Origin: Nymphaea colorata | Lineage: Eukaryota > Streptophyta > Magnoliopsida > Nymphaeales > Nymphaeaceae | DNA: 64,000 bases | Assembly (NCBI RefSeq): GCF_008831285.2 | Contig: NC_045148.1 | Span: 24,099,878 to 24,163,877, forward strand | Reading direction: 5' to 3' | In this document: positions 43,817 to 56,478 of the stretch, in pieces | How positions within the stretch are numbered: the first letter of the stretch is position 1 | Layout: each line of letters begins with the position of its first letter | The notes under the pieces: generated by a model | The model's database searches: none | What the model was told of the DNA's origin: nothing | The model's input: only the letters and a program-made list of their open reading frames with translations | Position numbers and translations under genes: made by a program

Positions 43817-45491
43817 TTAATACACCAATAATGACACATGGCGGGTGTGCTCAGAGGCATGGCTATATTCCTTGCCACCAATATATAAGGCAAGGTCATG
43901 TAAAATGTCATGCAACTTCAGACAAGTGCCCTCAAAAAATCTACTGTGGGTTTCTTCAATCATGCATCGATTCATCAGATCTTTAATATATTGGTTTGCT
44001 GTCACTTCCACATCTATGCCGTCCTTTTCCTCAATCAATCCATGCACCACCCACTGCCTTATCAATGTCTCCCTTTCAATTTCATAATCCTTTGGATAAT
44101 AGCAGCAATAAACAAAACAACTCTTCAAATAATGTGGCAAGTCATCATAGCTCAGCGTGAGACCTAGAAGAATTTTGCCCCCAATTTCAGCTGCAGGCAT
44201 CTCCCATTCCCATATCTTACCACCCTCAACGAATTTCCAATCTTCTGTATGCATTTTCTTGGTATGCATCATCGACCCTACCGTCTTAATCACAAGTGGC
44301 AACCCACCACACTTTCTTACTATTCTCTCTCCAACATCTCTGATCTTGTGCATCACCAAATCTTCTTCTGTTTGGGCTTCTCTTAATGCCTCCTTTAGAA
44401 ATAACTCCCAGCTTTGGTCAAAACTAAATTCTCATAATTGATGCATATAAGAAGCACGCATCCCATACGATACATTTTTGTTTCTACTGGTCATCAAAAT
44501 ATTGCTCCCCATTACACCCATCATCAATGTTCCCTCTACCTCTTGCTCCCACCATTTCAGTTCCCACACATCATCTAGGACCAACAAAAATTTTCCCTTT
44601 GAGAGCTCGTTCCGTAATTGTGAGCACAACTCACTCAAGGAACAATCAGGGTTTTCTCCAGATCCCTTGCATACTTCCCTTAGTATCTGCCACACCAAAT
44701 CCTTACGGTTTGGCCTTTCCAAAACACAAACCCACCATCTACGTTTCCCAAAATGTTCTTCGGTTTCTTTAAAGACCATTTTTGCAAGAGTTGTTTTGCG
44801 ATTCCACCTTTTCCTACAATAGAAATAATAGAAACACCACCCTTCTGTGCCTTACTTGTCTCTGTAGAGTGATTCGACAAAAGCTTTTCTACTATCACCT
44901 TTTTATCATCCTCCCTGCCCGTGGGTGGTTGTACACCCATGTGATGGGTTGTCTCTCGGGGGTTCTCATGTTCACCATGAACAAGACCCTCACCACCAAT
45001 ATCTCTTCCAAACACATCTGCCATCATCTTATTATTTCCTTTTATTTCATCAAGCTTTTGGTTGATATTTTTAATATCATCTGCAAGTGTTCCTTAAAGC
45101 AAGAACACAGAGTGGTCCAGGGCTTCCTTACGTTGTTCCATGAAGTTATAGAATGCTTTTCCCTTTTGCAATGTGCAATTGTGGTTTGGTATCCTTCGAT
45201 GATGTCCTGGGCATCATAGAAAACATCCTTCAGCTCTCCCTTCAGATCTCTATTGCACTCATTGCTGAAAAAGGGCTTCTGATCTACGACTTTTAGGGCC
45301 TTCTCAAAGCATCTCAGCTTCTCTTTGAGAACCTCAAGATCGTCTTTGGCATTCAAGATGTGGTCCACCTTTTCTTTCAACAAGCTGGTTACTTCCCCCA
45401 ACAGAATAGAAATAGGTGTTCGCACAAGGGTGTCGATTACTGTTGTCATCTTCTTCTCTGTTTTTATCTTGGCGGAAGAAACAGCTAGCAA
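43817..45491 (-). pseudogene. CC-NB-ARC (NLR) disease-resistance gene relic, LRR missing
   Basis: Plant NLRs are intracellular immune receptors in which the NB-ARC domain is a nucleotide-dependent switch. Order on the minus strand: coiled-coil Rx-N-like domain (45491-45090; EKLRCFEKALKVV and ELKDVFYDAQDIIEGYQ); P-loop GKGGIAK followed after a frameshift by TTLAKM (about 44814-44779; consensus GxGGxGKTT); RNBS-A-like WWVCVLERPNRKDLVWQIL; kinase-2 LLVLDDVW (44587-44564); RNBS-B NILMTSRNKN; GLPL (44305-44294); RNBS-D-like LKSCFVYCCYYPKDYEI; and MHD-like KLHDILHDLA (about 43921-43892). Damage: frameshift at the CC/NB linker near 45090, frameshift inside the P-loop near 44795, and a TGA at 44432-44434. 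The P-loop also has Ala where Gly is normal (GIAK). The frame stops at 43817, 27 bp from a hAT-like terminus, and no LRRs follow. Intact CNLs are about 850-1200 residues. Confidence 0.9.
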
Positions 45492-46799
45492 TGGAAGAGA
45501 ACTGGAAATCTGAAAATGGATGGAGAGGAAGACAAAGGAAGGCCAAACAAATTTAGGTCCACCACTTCTTAAATCTTGAAAGAAGAAGGAAACGGAGGAA
45601 GTGCTCTACAGGCTGGAAAGGTCCATGATTGGTGCTAAATAAATCCGGAAAAATTCCCAAACCACAAACTTCTACATCACCTACAGTTCCTGTTTCTCAC
45701 GTTTGTCGGACTTCTCTTTGGATGCATGATTTTCTTTTTTTCAACATCCAAAATTTTATTTAGCCCATCCAAGTTTTGTGACCTGACCATTTAGTTGAAG
45801 TACAATTTGTTCGTGCCACAAGGGAATACCATCAACCTTGCAGAAGTGGCGGTGCTGTCGCATGTCACCTGCTCTGGGTGGTGGGACTTTGAATGCCAAC
45901 TTTTGCTTTGGCGAAGAAAAGCAAGTGGGTGATGCTCAACCAACCATACGGCACTTGCTCTACCAGTCAATGGCTTCAATTTTGACATCTTTTTGGTTTT
46001 GATGGGCAAAAAAAATTTTCGAATCTTTAAATTTTATTTACATGGCTATAGGAAATATTTCCTGCCCATCAAACCGGCCCTGATGGAAACCAGGTCATAG
46101 AATCCTGCTTTCCATTTAGGCCTCGAAGGAGCGCTTACGGCCAAAGGAAAATGGTGTGAGAGTTTTGACCTTTTATCTAATTGGCAAGTTATGGAATTGC
46201 TTAATCACAAACAGGAAGTCAGATTTTTTGAAATGGCTGGTGTCGGAGTTCCTCAATTTTCGAGGTTCAAAACCAACCATGCTCCAACCTGTCTTGTAAA
46301 ATAACAAACCATTTTCTGTCAATTAACTAAGCCAAAAAAAAAGCCTAGCTCGAAGTGGGCATCAATGAGGTAGGCAGTCCTTGAGTGGGTGACACTTAGA
46401 ATATTTAAGTGGTAGAGGTAGTACAATGGGGCCTTTTAGTTTCATAGCCAGAATTATTTGGATTCAATGATGTTGATGGGTGAACTCAAAAACTCCCACT
46501 CACTCTATAAATGACAATCTGTTCATCATGGAGGGAAACCAACCCATTTGAAAATGGAGCATCCAATCTACCTGTCCATTAAAGAAAGGAGAAAAGAAAA
46601 CAAAGAAAAGGACACCATGCACATGGTTGCCTTTCTGCCTCTTTTTTTTAAAGGAAACTAGAGAGCACCCATGTGGTGATCATGAGTTCATGGCTCTTTG
46701 GGAGCCAACTCTTCACGGGAGGAATCGACAGGCTCAATCTAAGAGGTGACAAGAGCATCATTTTAATTAGGATAGACCAAGGGCAATAAAGCAAAAAAA
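45492..46799. other. Upstream of the NLR relic; intergenic
   Basis: Would contain the promoter of the NLR relic (minus strand), but no convincing TATA box or start context stands out. Short frames only. Confidence 0.45.
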
Positions 46800-47729
46800 A
46801 AAGGCAGTTCTGATATTAATTTAATCCACAATATCTACCTGTAAAATAGACAAGTGACGAGAACATCATTTTCTTTACGAGAGACAAAGGGTATTCGTAC
46901 AAACTAAAGCAAACAAAGGACAGCTATGAAATGAATTTAATCTAAAGCATCCAGCAGTCAAAAAGACAGTGATAAGAGAATAACTTTATTTTTGATAGAC
47001 CCAAAAGAATGGCTGCAAGGTGCTTGAACTGGCTTTAACACTAAAAGATTGCATTGCTCATTCATTGAGGAAGACGCCCATTTAACCCTTCCTTCTCAGC
47101 ATCATTTTCATTAGGTTAGACCAAGGATATTCGTATAAGCTAAAGCAGAAAAGGCAGTTATATGAATTTAATCCATAATATCCACCAGCAAAAGAGACAA
47201 AGTGACAAGAACAACATTTTCTTTACGATAGACAAAGGGTATTCATACAAACTAAAGCAAAAAAAAGACAGTTACAAAATGAATTTAATCAAAAGCATTG
47301 AGCAGTAAAAAAGACAGTGACAAGAGAATAATTTTATTTGTGCTAGGGCCAAAAGAACGGCTGCAAGATGCTTTAACTGGCTTTAAGCACTAAAAGTTTG
47401 CATAGCTCATTCATTGAGGAAGAAGCCCCTTTAGCCCTTCTTTCTCTCTCTATGTGTGTGTGTGTGTGTCTTCATTCCATATGGTAACTTCAACTGATTT
47501 GGTGAAATATCCTCCTTTTATTGCTGGAACATTGCCTAATTTCCATGTTTTGTCTGCGTGTGCAATCTATGGAGCTAGTTTCCTCAGCTTAACAACAAAT
47601 GTATGGCGTGAAGCAGAAACTGCAGTACTTTCTATCTACTTATTCAAACTTCCAACTGACATTTCCTAGTTCCTTTTTTTCTGTTTTACTATGTATGTGT
47701 CAATGTGTATGCACACATGCATCTGCGTA

Positions 47730-47775
<46 letters not shown>

Positions 47776-48407
47776 GACAATTGAGTGAGAAAAAAGGAGT
47801 CTACCCATAAGGAATGAGATTCCTTCACCAAAGAAATATTGCCTCAGGGACCCCAACCACCAAGAAGTTCTGGATGGATGACAAGGACCCTAAACCTTGC
47901 TTTTGCACATGGCTGCCATGTTACTCTTTGCCAAGCACTTTTCATGTTGACATGACACCCCTCAACTTTTTCCACTCTCTATGTATCTTAAACTTCTTCT
48001 ATGTTCAACATTAATGGCACAACAAGGTTTAAATCCCAAGACAATAATAGATGGTAAAATTTCACTTTCTATATCTAGCTGAAAACAACAAGTCCTTCAC
48101 CTCATTCCCCCACAAAAAAAAGGCAGTTCTGATACAAACTTAATCCCTAATATCCACATGTAAAATAGACAAAGTGACAGGAACATCATTTTCTTTACGG
48201 TAGCCAAAGGGTATTTGTACAAACTGAAGCGAATAAAAGACAGTTATGAAATGAATTTAATCCAATGCATCCAGCAGTCAAAAAGACAGTGATAAAAGAA
48301 TTTTATTTACGATAGACCCAAAAGAATGGCTGCAAGGTTCTTGAACTGGCTTTAAGCACTAAAAGATTGCATTACTCATTCATTGAGGAAGAAGCCCCTT
48401 TAACCCT

Positions 48408-48438
<31 letters not shown>

Positions 48439-49100
48439 CTTCATTCCATATGGTAACTTCAACTGATTTGGTGACATAGCCTCCTTTTATTGCTGGAACA
48501 ATGCCTAATTTCCATCTTTTGTCTGTGTATGCAATCTATGGAGCAAGTTTGCTCAGCTTAACAACAAATGCATGGTGTGAAGCAGCAACTGGAGTACTTT
48601 CTATCTATTTCTTCAAACTTCAAACTTCCATCTGACATTTTCTAGTTAATTTTTTTTCTGCTTTACTCTGTATGTGTGAATATGCATCCATGCTTGCATG
48701 CATCTGTGTATGTGTGTGTGGCAGAAAGGGAGAGAGAGAGAGAGAGAGATAGAGAAAGGAGACAGTTGAGTGACAAAAAAGGAGTCCACCCATGAGGAAT
48801 GAGATTCCATCACCAAAGAGATGTTGCCTCAGGGACCTCAACCACCAAGAAGTTCTGGCTGCATGACATGGACCCTGCGCTTTGCTTTTGCATATGGCAG
48901 CCATGTTACTCTTTGCCAAACACTTTTCATGTTGACATGACACCCCTCAAATTTTTTCCCCTCTCTGTGTATCTGAAACTTGTTCTATATTCAACATTAA
49001 TGGCACAGCATGGTTTAAATCCCAAGACAATAATAGATGGTAAAATTTTCACTTTCTATGTCTATCTGAAAATGACAAGTCCGTCACCTCATTTCCCCAC
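46800..49100. repeat. Unequal tandem duplication, three units
   Basis: Units begin near 46800, 47150 and 48115. Each has ggcagtt.tgatat.aattt, cattttctttacg, aaagggtattcgtac-like, atgaatttaatcc, aagacagtga and ttcattgaggaagaagcccc words. Units 2 and 3 continue for a further roughly 650 bp: (TG)n or (CT)n tracts, tcttcattccatatggtaac, a (TG)n(GA)n tract, then gagattcc.tcaccaaag and ttcatgttgacatgacaccc. Unit 1 lacks that part. Open frames at 47814-48014 and 48799-49143 begin alike (MRF.HQR, then TTKKFW) but show no known domain. Confidence 0.85.
47450..47772. repeat. (TG)n and (GA)n microsatellites within unit 2
   Basis: (TG)n at about 47453-47470, and (TG)n followed by (GA)n at about 47728-47771. 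Counterparts in unit 3 lie at 48410-48438 and 48710-48750. Confidence 0.9.
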
Positions 49101-49924
49101 ATTAATTTCAAAGTTCTGGATGTCAGGTCAAGTATGTCTATAGATATGCATGAACGAGTATGCACATCCAAGATGTCAGTTTCAAGTTTTCAACATCACC
49201 AAACCTTGCAATGTAACTTACATCAACAAGAGTCTACCCCTTGAGCATGTGGGAATAGTTGGTCATCAACATGACTGCCCTCTTTTCTTGATTTTCCTTA
49301 CATGATGTCTTTATCTGATGTGCATCATCTTCATTCCTACGTTCAGTTAGCTGGTTCCAAAATTTTCTTGAAGGAGAAAGCGCTCTCTTTCTTGAGAGTC
49401 GAGCAAAGATTTCTTTAGGAGTAACAGACCTTATTACAAATTATTGTTAGTTGGTTGAATCAGTTCGTGTGACTGAACCATAGTCACAAATAACGTCTCG
49501 AGGTTTTAAACAATGAGGTTTTTCTCAAGTATAATACGGAGAGCTTGAAAAACATGACAAAAATACAATAAATTTTTTTAAAAATCTAAAAACTAAAAAT
49601 GAGAGAAAAATAAAATAATTGAGAAACTAATAACACAAAAAATAAAAAATAGAAAATAAAAAAAACTATTTCACATTAAAAAACTGAAGAAAATGAAAAA
49701 AGTAAAAAAACACATTAAAAACATGTGTTTTTTGTTTTTCAAAATAACGTGTTTTTTAAAGTATTGAACGGCTATTTAATTTATCATGTTTTTTTCATTT
49801 TTTTTTTACAAAACAGGTGCTTTCTGTGACTATTGAACCACATTCCCATTGCGTTCTCAACTTATATTTTAAAATTGAACACATGTTGTGCCACTTTATT
49901 ACACACATGTACACACAAAAACAC

Positions 49925-49999
<75 letters not shown>

Positions 50000-50815
50000 A
50001 TATATATGTATAAAATCAAAATGTCATAGCATATGAGAAATTGTAACGAGCATTGGGATCAAATGGCTGTCCATCCATTAGCAATCATTTTCTTGACCAA
50101 GATAAGTACACCTAATTAAAGTTAGATCATACAATTCTTGATTGATCTTCAACATTTGGTCATCCTGCAGAAGAAGACGGACAGATTTTTAGCTCTTAAT
50201 GACTCACATCACTGCACAACAGATATCAGTTTAACAACAGTTAATTTCCCATGTGCCACACGCCCAATTCTACTGGCAAAATTGGAATAAGTGGTCACTC
50301 AGTTTGTGTGCATACCTCAGGTGGGAACATTAAAAATTCTTTTACAGTAATGTAATAAAAAATCATGTGATGTCTATAAGTACTGTTGGTGTTGGAGTAG
50401 GAGTTATGAACAAAGTAAATAGACAACTTTTTCACCCAAAGTAAATCTTGCCTCCTTTTATATTCTCCCTTTATTAACTTGGGTATATTTCTTACTGCAA
50501 ATACATGAAAAGAAAAAGATTTATCTGAAGAAGAGAAAGGAACTGCAACAAAATAGAAAGATGCAGATCTTAAGCGGTGCAGTTGGTACATCCTTTTCAA
50601 TTCAGGGAAGGTGCATGCACTGTCCTTCAGGGAGCTGTAGTTATAGCATTCCTGCCTACTAGGTTTCAGGCAAGGTAAACACCGTGGCTATTAGGGGTGT
50701 CAATCATTTTTAACAGACACAAGTTAACGACGTGGCTGTTGCGTGTAACAAACAAAGCAGTTTTTTGCATTACCCACAGAAATGACCATGAAAATTGTGC
50801 CAGTTGTGGCTGATG

Positions 50816-50847
<32 letters not shown>

Positions 50848-51219
50848 ACAAATTTTGATTTGAACATAAGTACAATCTTTTTTGAATAATTATCATTATA
50901 AAATTTGATACAATCTAGAATATGAAAAATCTATATAGACACCACCAACAGTAGATGCCGAAATCATGCTCCTTCCTTCGCTAATTGATACCACCAACGT
51001 GAATCTAAGCTGGACATCACCATCTCCATCTTGTTTTGCATGGTTCACAATCTAGTCCTGTGCTAGGTTCATCCATGTCGACAGCCTTCACAAGAGAAAA
51101 CAGATGGCATGTCAGGAACAGAAGCAGTCAAGATGGTCCGTTAACTCCTGCTGCAGGTGGACTGCAGAACAGCTGTCAATTGTCAACAATTCAAGCTTGG
51201 AGAGTCAGGCGATCTCTTC
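49101..51219. other. Intergenic with microsatellites and an A-rich tract
   Basis: A-rich, C-poor stretch at 49557-49740 ending in a short hairpin (aaaaaacaca / tgtgtttttt near 49707-49736). (TA)n-(TG)n compound microsatellite at 49925-50012. (TA)n-(CA)n at 50815-50848. No gene recognised. Confidence 0.6.
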
Positions 51220-51474
51220 CTTTGCATCCCTGGGACATGTTCTTGCTACTGCAACTTTTTGTTGGTGAGTAATATTATTAAATTCCACCAGAAACTTGAG
51301 ATTGGGGAGGTCAAAAAGCCATAGGTGTCTTAGTTTCGCGAGGCATTTCCAGTAGCCTCCAAAGGTGATGTCCCCAGTGAAACCTTCCAGTTGCAACTCC
51401 TCAAGTTGGGAGTGACACCACACCCACTGCAAATGGATTGGATTCGTATCAGCTTGAAAATGTATTGGATTCAT
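51220..51474 (-). pseudogene. Possible NLR-type leucine-rich-repeat fragment
   Basis: A minus-strand frame contains QLEELQLEGFTGDI, CLAKLRHLWLFDLPNLKFL, spaced like two or three degenerate LRRs of the kind found at the C-terminus of CC-NB-ARC proteins (LExLxLxGF... LxxLxxLxLxDLPxLKxL). Only about 60 residues are LRR-like. It lies about 6 kb from the LRR-less NLR relic and on the same strand, but upstream of it, so it cannot be that gene's own tail without rearrangement. Confidence 0.4.
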
Positions 51475-52069
51475 ATCAGCTTGAAAATGGGTTCAACAAG
51501 CATATTATTGAAATTTGACAGGTAAAAACAAATCCATTCGCAATAACAGCTTTATGGGGGTTAGGCCTCTTACCTTTATTTAAACAAAATCGCCTATACA
51601 GGGAAAGGTTAGCATTTTACAAATGCTAATTTTCACAATCAGAAAAACAAAGGGTTGACTAAACCCTCCAGATGAGCAAAAAGAGAAGACCAACTATGAG
51701 CAGCTGTTGGTCTGCACAAAATAAATTTCCCCTCTCCATTAGATGGCCATTATGAACACACCAAATCGACCATAGGGTTCCCTTTTTCCTGCTTCACTCT
51801 GTAGTCAAAACCTTCTAAAATTCTGCTGCAAACAGCCCCCACTCTTCTTCCATAAAGGTGTAGATGTAGCTTTCAGACTAGAGCATCAACCAAAGAGATT
51901 ATTATTATCTGTTCACCATATTCTGTGTGGAAGCTAAAAATCTGCTCTAGCACCTCTACCTCACCCTCCAACATGCCTCCTCTAGGAGCCAGCAATATCC
52001 ACACTCCTTTAGCTCCATCACCAGCGAATTGATGGTTCCTCCCACTTTCTCTTTAAAATTGTTCAGAAA
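51475..52069. other. Intergenic, no recognised feature
   Basis: Short frames only. It could be flank of the copia scrap that follows. Confidence 0.4.
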
Positions 52070-52860
52070 ACTTGTTTCCATATATAGTACCGTTGTCAGA
52101 TTGAAAACATTTTATACCAATTCCAAATTGAGTTTCAACTATTTTGTAAAATTTAAGAAAATTTAGCAAAAACTTCATCTTTGGTTTATGCTAAATAACC
52201 AAGTAGTTTTTGAAAAATCATCAATAAATGTGAGATAATAATGAAAATTGAGTATGAGTTCACTGGGGCTGGTCCCAACACGTCAGTACGCACTAGTTCA
52301 AATGGAGACAAAGCTTATTCAAAAATTCATAGAACGAGAGTCTATGGAAAATTTAGAATGCTTGCAAGTTTCACAAACACAGGAATCATAATTCAAATTT
52401 GGTAATAAAATATTCAGGTTGTGTCATGATGGATGAGCAAGTCTCTCATGTCAAAGCTCCCCATCATGACTGATTTGGGTAGTCAAGGAGCATGCATTAA
52501 TTTTCAGCATATATAAGTCATTTTCTTGAGTTCCATCGCCAATCCTCCCCTTCAAAATAGTGTCTTGCAATATAACATTAGTGGAAGACAAAATAACATG
52601 ACAATTTAAATTTTTAACGATCTTTGAAACAGACAAGTTAGGTGAGACATCTCCCATAGAAAGTGCTTTAGATTTGATATGATTTCTAAGAAAATCCTAT
52701 TATCCTACTCCTAGAACATTCATGAAGATCCATTAGCAATAACGACAGATTTTTTTCTAGACATCGAAGAATAATTGGTAAGGTTACAGCAATTCATAGG
52801 CACATGATCACTAGCTCAGTCGACTATCCAATAATCAGGTGTTGGGGAGACGGGAGCATT
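52070..52860 (-). pseudogene. Ty1/copia protease to integrase fragment
   Basis: Minus-strand text, across frames, follows a copia polyprotein: protease region CASDHVPMNC then VVIANGSS (about 52815-52735), the pre-integrase signature IGDGTQENDLYMLKI (about 52556-52500), CETCKHSKFS with the zinc-binding CxxC (about 52385-52345), and the start of the integrase core TDVLGPAPVNSYS (about 52290-52250). Stops and frameshifts are numerous. It covers exactly the part that is deleted from the two larger copia relics, but there is no sign that it belongs to the same family. Confidence 0.65.
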
Positions 52861-54849
52861 ACAGATGGGAGGTTATGGTACCAAGTTGCTGCTCGATGCT
52901 GCATTGGTGTATCAAGATGGCAACATGGATACCGTTACACACCAGGGTATTTACTTTCACTTGATTGTTTCCAAGGTAATTTTTTGCCTCCAAAACTAAA
53001 GTGCAAGTCACAACACAGATAGCCATATTGATTATGGTATCGTCATTTAATTGTTATATGACATTTTTATTCTTATTTCTTATGCAATAACTATGTAGTA
53101 GCTTCATGGCAAGTTGTATCTCGATATTTTTCCTTTCGAAGAAGTTAAAAGAAAAGCTACACTATGTTAAGACTGCTCAAGTTTTAAAATATACTTTTAA
53201 TGCACAGCAGGTTAAGTACTTGATACAGAACTGCATTTTTATGTGAAAAACGCTTTCTTAAAGGTTCTTTTTATAGTGCCTCAATTATCTTTCAATGTAA
53301 ACATCCTTCAAGTTATTCTTTTTTTTTAATCTTTAACTTTCATTTACTTGAGTTTGTTTTTGCCAAAATTTAATTAACATGAGATTTTGTACAATATTTG
53401 ACTTTTCAAAATCTAAAGTCATCTGGATATTGGGTTAATCATGTCTTTGGGAACATGTCATTATCAGTGGGGACTGACGAAACTGTGCTGGGACTCTGTA
53501 GAAGCTCACAAGAAGACCAGAGCTGAGATCTGTAATCGAGTGCGAGTAAGGAAGACCAAAGGGTGCCACAAAAGATTTGGTATATCTGTGGCTTCGGCCT
53601 ATCCTACAAACTAATGCAAAATGACAGTGTGAAATGAATTTGATCCAAAGCATCCACCAGTCAAAATCCAAAATTTTGTTAGATGTTGGGTTTGAGCATA
53701 CAGCACATACTCTGGCGAAATCCTGGTGTATGTGTGTGTGTGTTTGTGTCTGTGTGCATGTGTACATGTATGGATTTCTCTAACTGTCAAGATGCTCCGG
53801 CCTCTCAAACACACAGTCAAATGGGTGCTAGCATCTGCTAATAGTTAGTCGAGTCAAATGATAGCATGTACACATGAAAATATTGTGTTTGTGCCATGTT
53901 TACGGTAAGTGTTTACGGTCCACTGCTTCTACACCTCTCTCTCTAGTAATCGTTATAGATATGATTTTGATCCAATCAAAATACACGACACATATTAAAA
54001 CAGGTGAATGCAATAAAACTTCAAACTAGATCCAACTCTTATGTCTTCGAATTGGATCCATACATCTTCAAATAGAATTACAGAATGCTGAGATGTAGAT
54101 ATGTAAGTTTGAAACCATTCTGCCCCACTGCAAAGTCAAAATCTAATGTTATGAGAGTCGTTTATATTTTTATTATTAAAAAAATATTTAAATAAGAAAA
54201 TGACTAACCTAATATATGTTTCTCATCAAATCACTATTAGGATCATATTTATGAGGTTAGATTGCCCAAAAATGTTTTAATAATTAATTTTAACAGGTCT
54301 AGTTTTTGTCTATTACGCAAGTGGTCTGCTTTTCACTAACTTTCATTATACACACACACACATTTAAAGAGAGAGTGACAGCAGAAGTGCGCTCAGATCT
54401 GATTGAAGAATGGATCAATGGTGCAGGTTCACATGAATTGGATCTTATAAGGGATCCAAAATACAATTAGTTAGGAAGCTATATTTAAATGAACGGGTAG
54501 TTCATTTAGAGTGGGTGAGGATGATAATTAATTGAAAACCCTAAATTTATTTTGCTTTCATTTGTACATGTTTCCTTTTTTTACATTCAATTTGTGCTCT
54601 TGTTCCTCGCTAGATTTGTAGTTTTTCTTAGGAAATAGAGCTTATACTTTAGAGAGAAAGAAAGAGAGAGAGAGAGAGAGATGTTTTGTTTTGTCAACAA
54701 ATTGTTCTGTTTGTTAACCATTCCAAAGTTCAGCTGCTGAAGATTTGATCTTCATTGTTTATTTCTAGCTCTGAAAAGTCTATGGTGGCGGTTTAATGGT
54801 TCAGTTTTATTCTTTTCCTTGTTTTCTTTTCAATGGAAAACCTGATTAA
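52861..54849. other. Intergenic, no recognised gene
   Basis: AT-rich. A short stretch near 53625-53665 (aatgaatttgatccaaagca) echoes the 46.8-49.1 kb tandem unit. A short (CA)n run lies at about 54350-54362 and a (GA)n run at 54655-54680. Frames at 53435-53820 arise from a (TG)n tract. Confidence 0.5.
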
Positions 54850-54935
54850 CACTACAAAAAAAAAACAATAGTTTTACCATGGGAGGAATGCGTTGGTAAA
54901 AATTGCAACGCCCTCAGTATAAGTTGTAGCCACAA
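54850..54935. mobile_element. CACTA-like terminus, left end
   Basis: cactacaaaaaaaaac at 54850, followed by subterminal ttttaccat and gttggtaaaaattgcaacg, matches the left end of CACTA (En/Spm) elements; the 3 bp before it are taa. No paired right end tagtg-taa was found, so only the terminus is called. Confidence 0.5.
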
Positions 54936-56325
54936 TTTGATGAGCACCAGAATGCGAATGTTAAACTTTCCATTGCTTTTAGGGTCTCTACACTTCAGTA
55001 ACTTAAAAAGGTACAGAAGGTTGCATGACAAGATACAATAAACTATTATAACAATTGTTATATACTTACACTTGAGATGGCCCCTCACCCTGTGCCATGG
55101 CCTTTCTTTGGCTCCTTCTTGCTTGCCACATCAATACCTTAGGCCTACTCTATTGCCTTGTGATCTACCTTGCTAACTAGTGTCCTCTTTGCCTCTTTGC
55201 TGCGGAATTGAGATACTAATTTTATGTTGACTCTCATTTCTTTTATTGCTTGCTTGTTACCGCTTGGCCTTCTCTCCCCCACACAATCCCCTCCCCCCAC
55301 AGCAGCTTTTTCTCCTTTCTCCTTCACCTCCAGTCAACAGTGGTTGGCAATTTACTTGGCAGGATTAAGAAGAGCACAATAATAGTATGTTCAAGAACAC
55401 ATCAGTGAGTGTTGCTTCAATTGGATGCATTGTGAAGGTAGATGTTCACCTTGCTCTTTGCATTGGCCACGGAATGACTTCTGCCAAGAGGGGGTTGAGG
55501 GTCTGCCCTATCACCAAGCCCATTTTCTTTCATCAAACATGAGAACACTCATCCTAGAAACTTCATTCCATTCCATCACACGCAAGGGTGGAGGGAAGGG
55601 GGGGGCAGGCAGGCAGCCTTGCCCCCTCCCTCCCCTCAGATTTTTAAAACTAAAAAATTTTATGTAAATCTAAAAAATTCGAGATACAAAAATTGGGGAG
55701 GATAAGTTCACCTTGGACTCATTTGAAATTCAGCTATCCATTGCTTCGAGTTTCGAACAAGTGAACCTGGGGGGAAGAATCCAATGGAAATTCGAAGATA
55801 TTCTTTGCGTCGACTTCCACTGGATTTTTTTCGTTTTTCTTTTTTAGCTGCCCTCCATTATTTCCTTCTCCAATCATCTTGAGGCCCTTCATTTCTTTGC
55901 CGTCTTGTTCATTGACTCAATTCTCATGCAGAATTTCTTGGAATAATGTTTTGCATTTCTTTCATAAATTTCTATTTCTGTATTTCTTTATTCCTATCAA
56001 TAGCTTTTGTGATTGCAATCGGATTTAGTGTTCTTTTTCCTGGTTGCAATTGATTTTTACTGTGACCCCATGAGTTTAAATTGATTGATTATTACAATTG
56101 GAAGAAAACAGAGCTGATCGAGATAGAGGCGATGCATGAAAGCAACTATGTTCTTCCTCTGTTCTTCCTGGTCCCACTGTAGAAAAACAAAATTCAAAAT
56201 TAGTATATAAATTCTAGAGATCACAATGCATAAAAGATTGATGAGTTAAAAAACCATTATTTTACTTCTTAAAATATGTTTAAAAAATGTGACTTTTTTT
56301 AACAAAAAAAATTCGGTTGAACATA

Positions 56326-56403
<78 letters not shown>

Positions 56404-56419
56404 ATGTCTATGTGTATGT

Positions 56420-56478
<59 letters not shown>

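Noticed and set aside
44157-45219. Plus-strand frames of 94-145 codons over the NLR relic
   Set aside because: Antisense shadows; the CC, kinase-2, GLPL and MHD-like motifs all lie on the minus strand.
49817-50036. Plus frames across 49.9-50.0 kb
   Set aside because: Translations of a (TA)n(TG)n microsatellite (IYIY/VCVC), not a protein.
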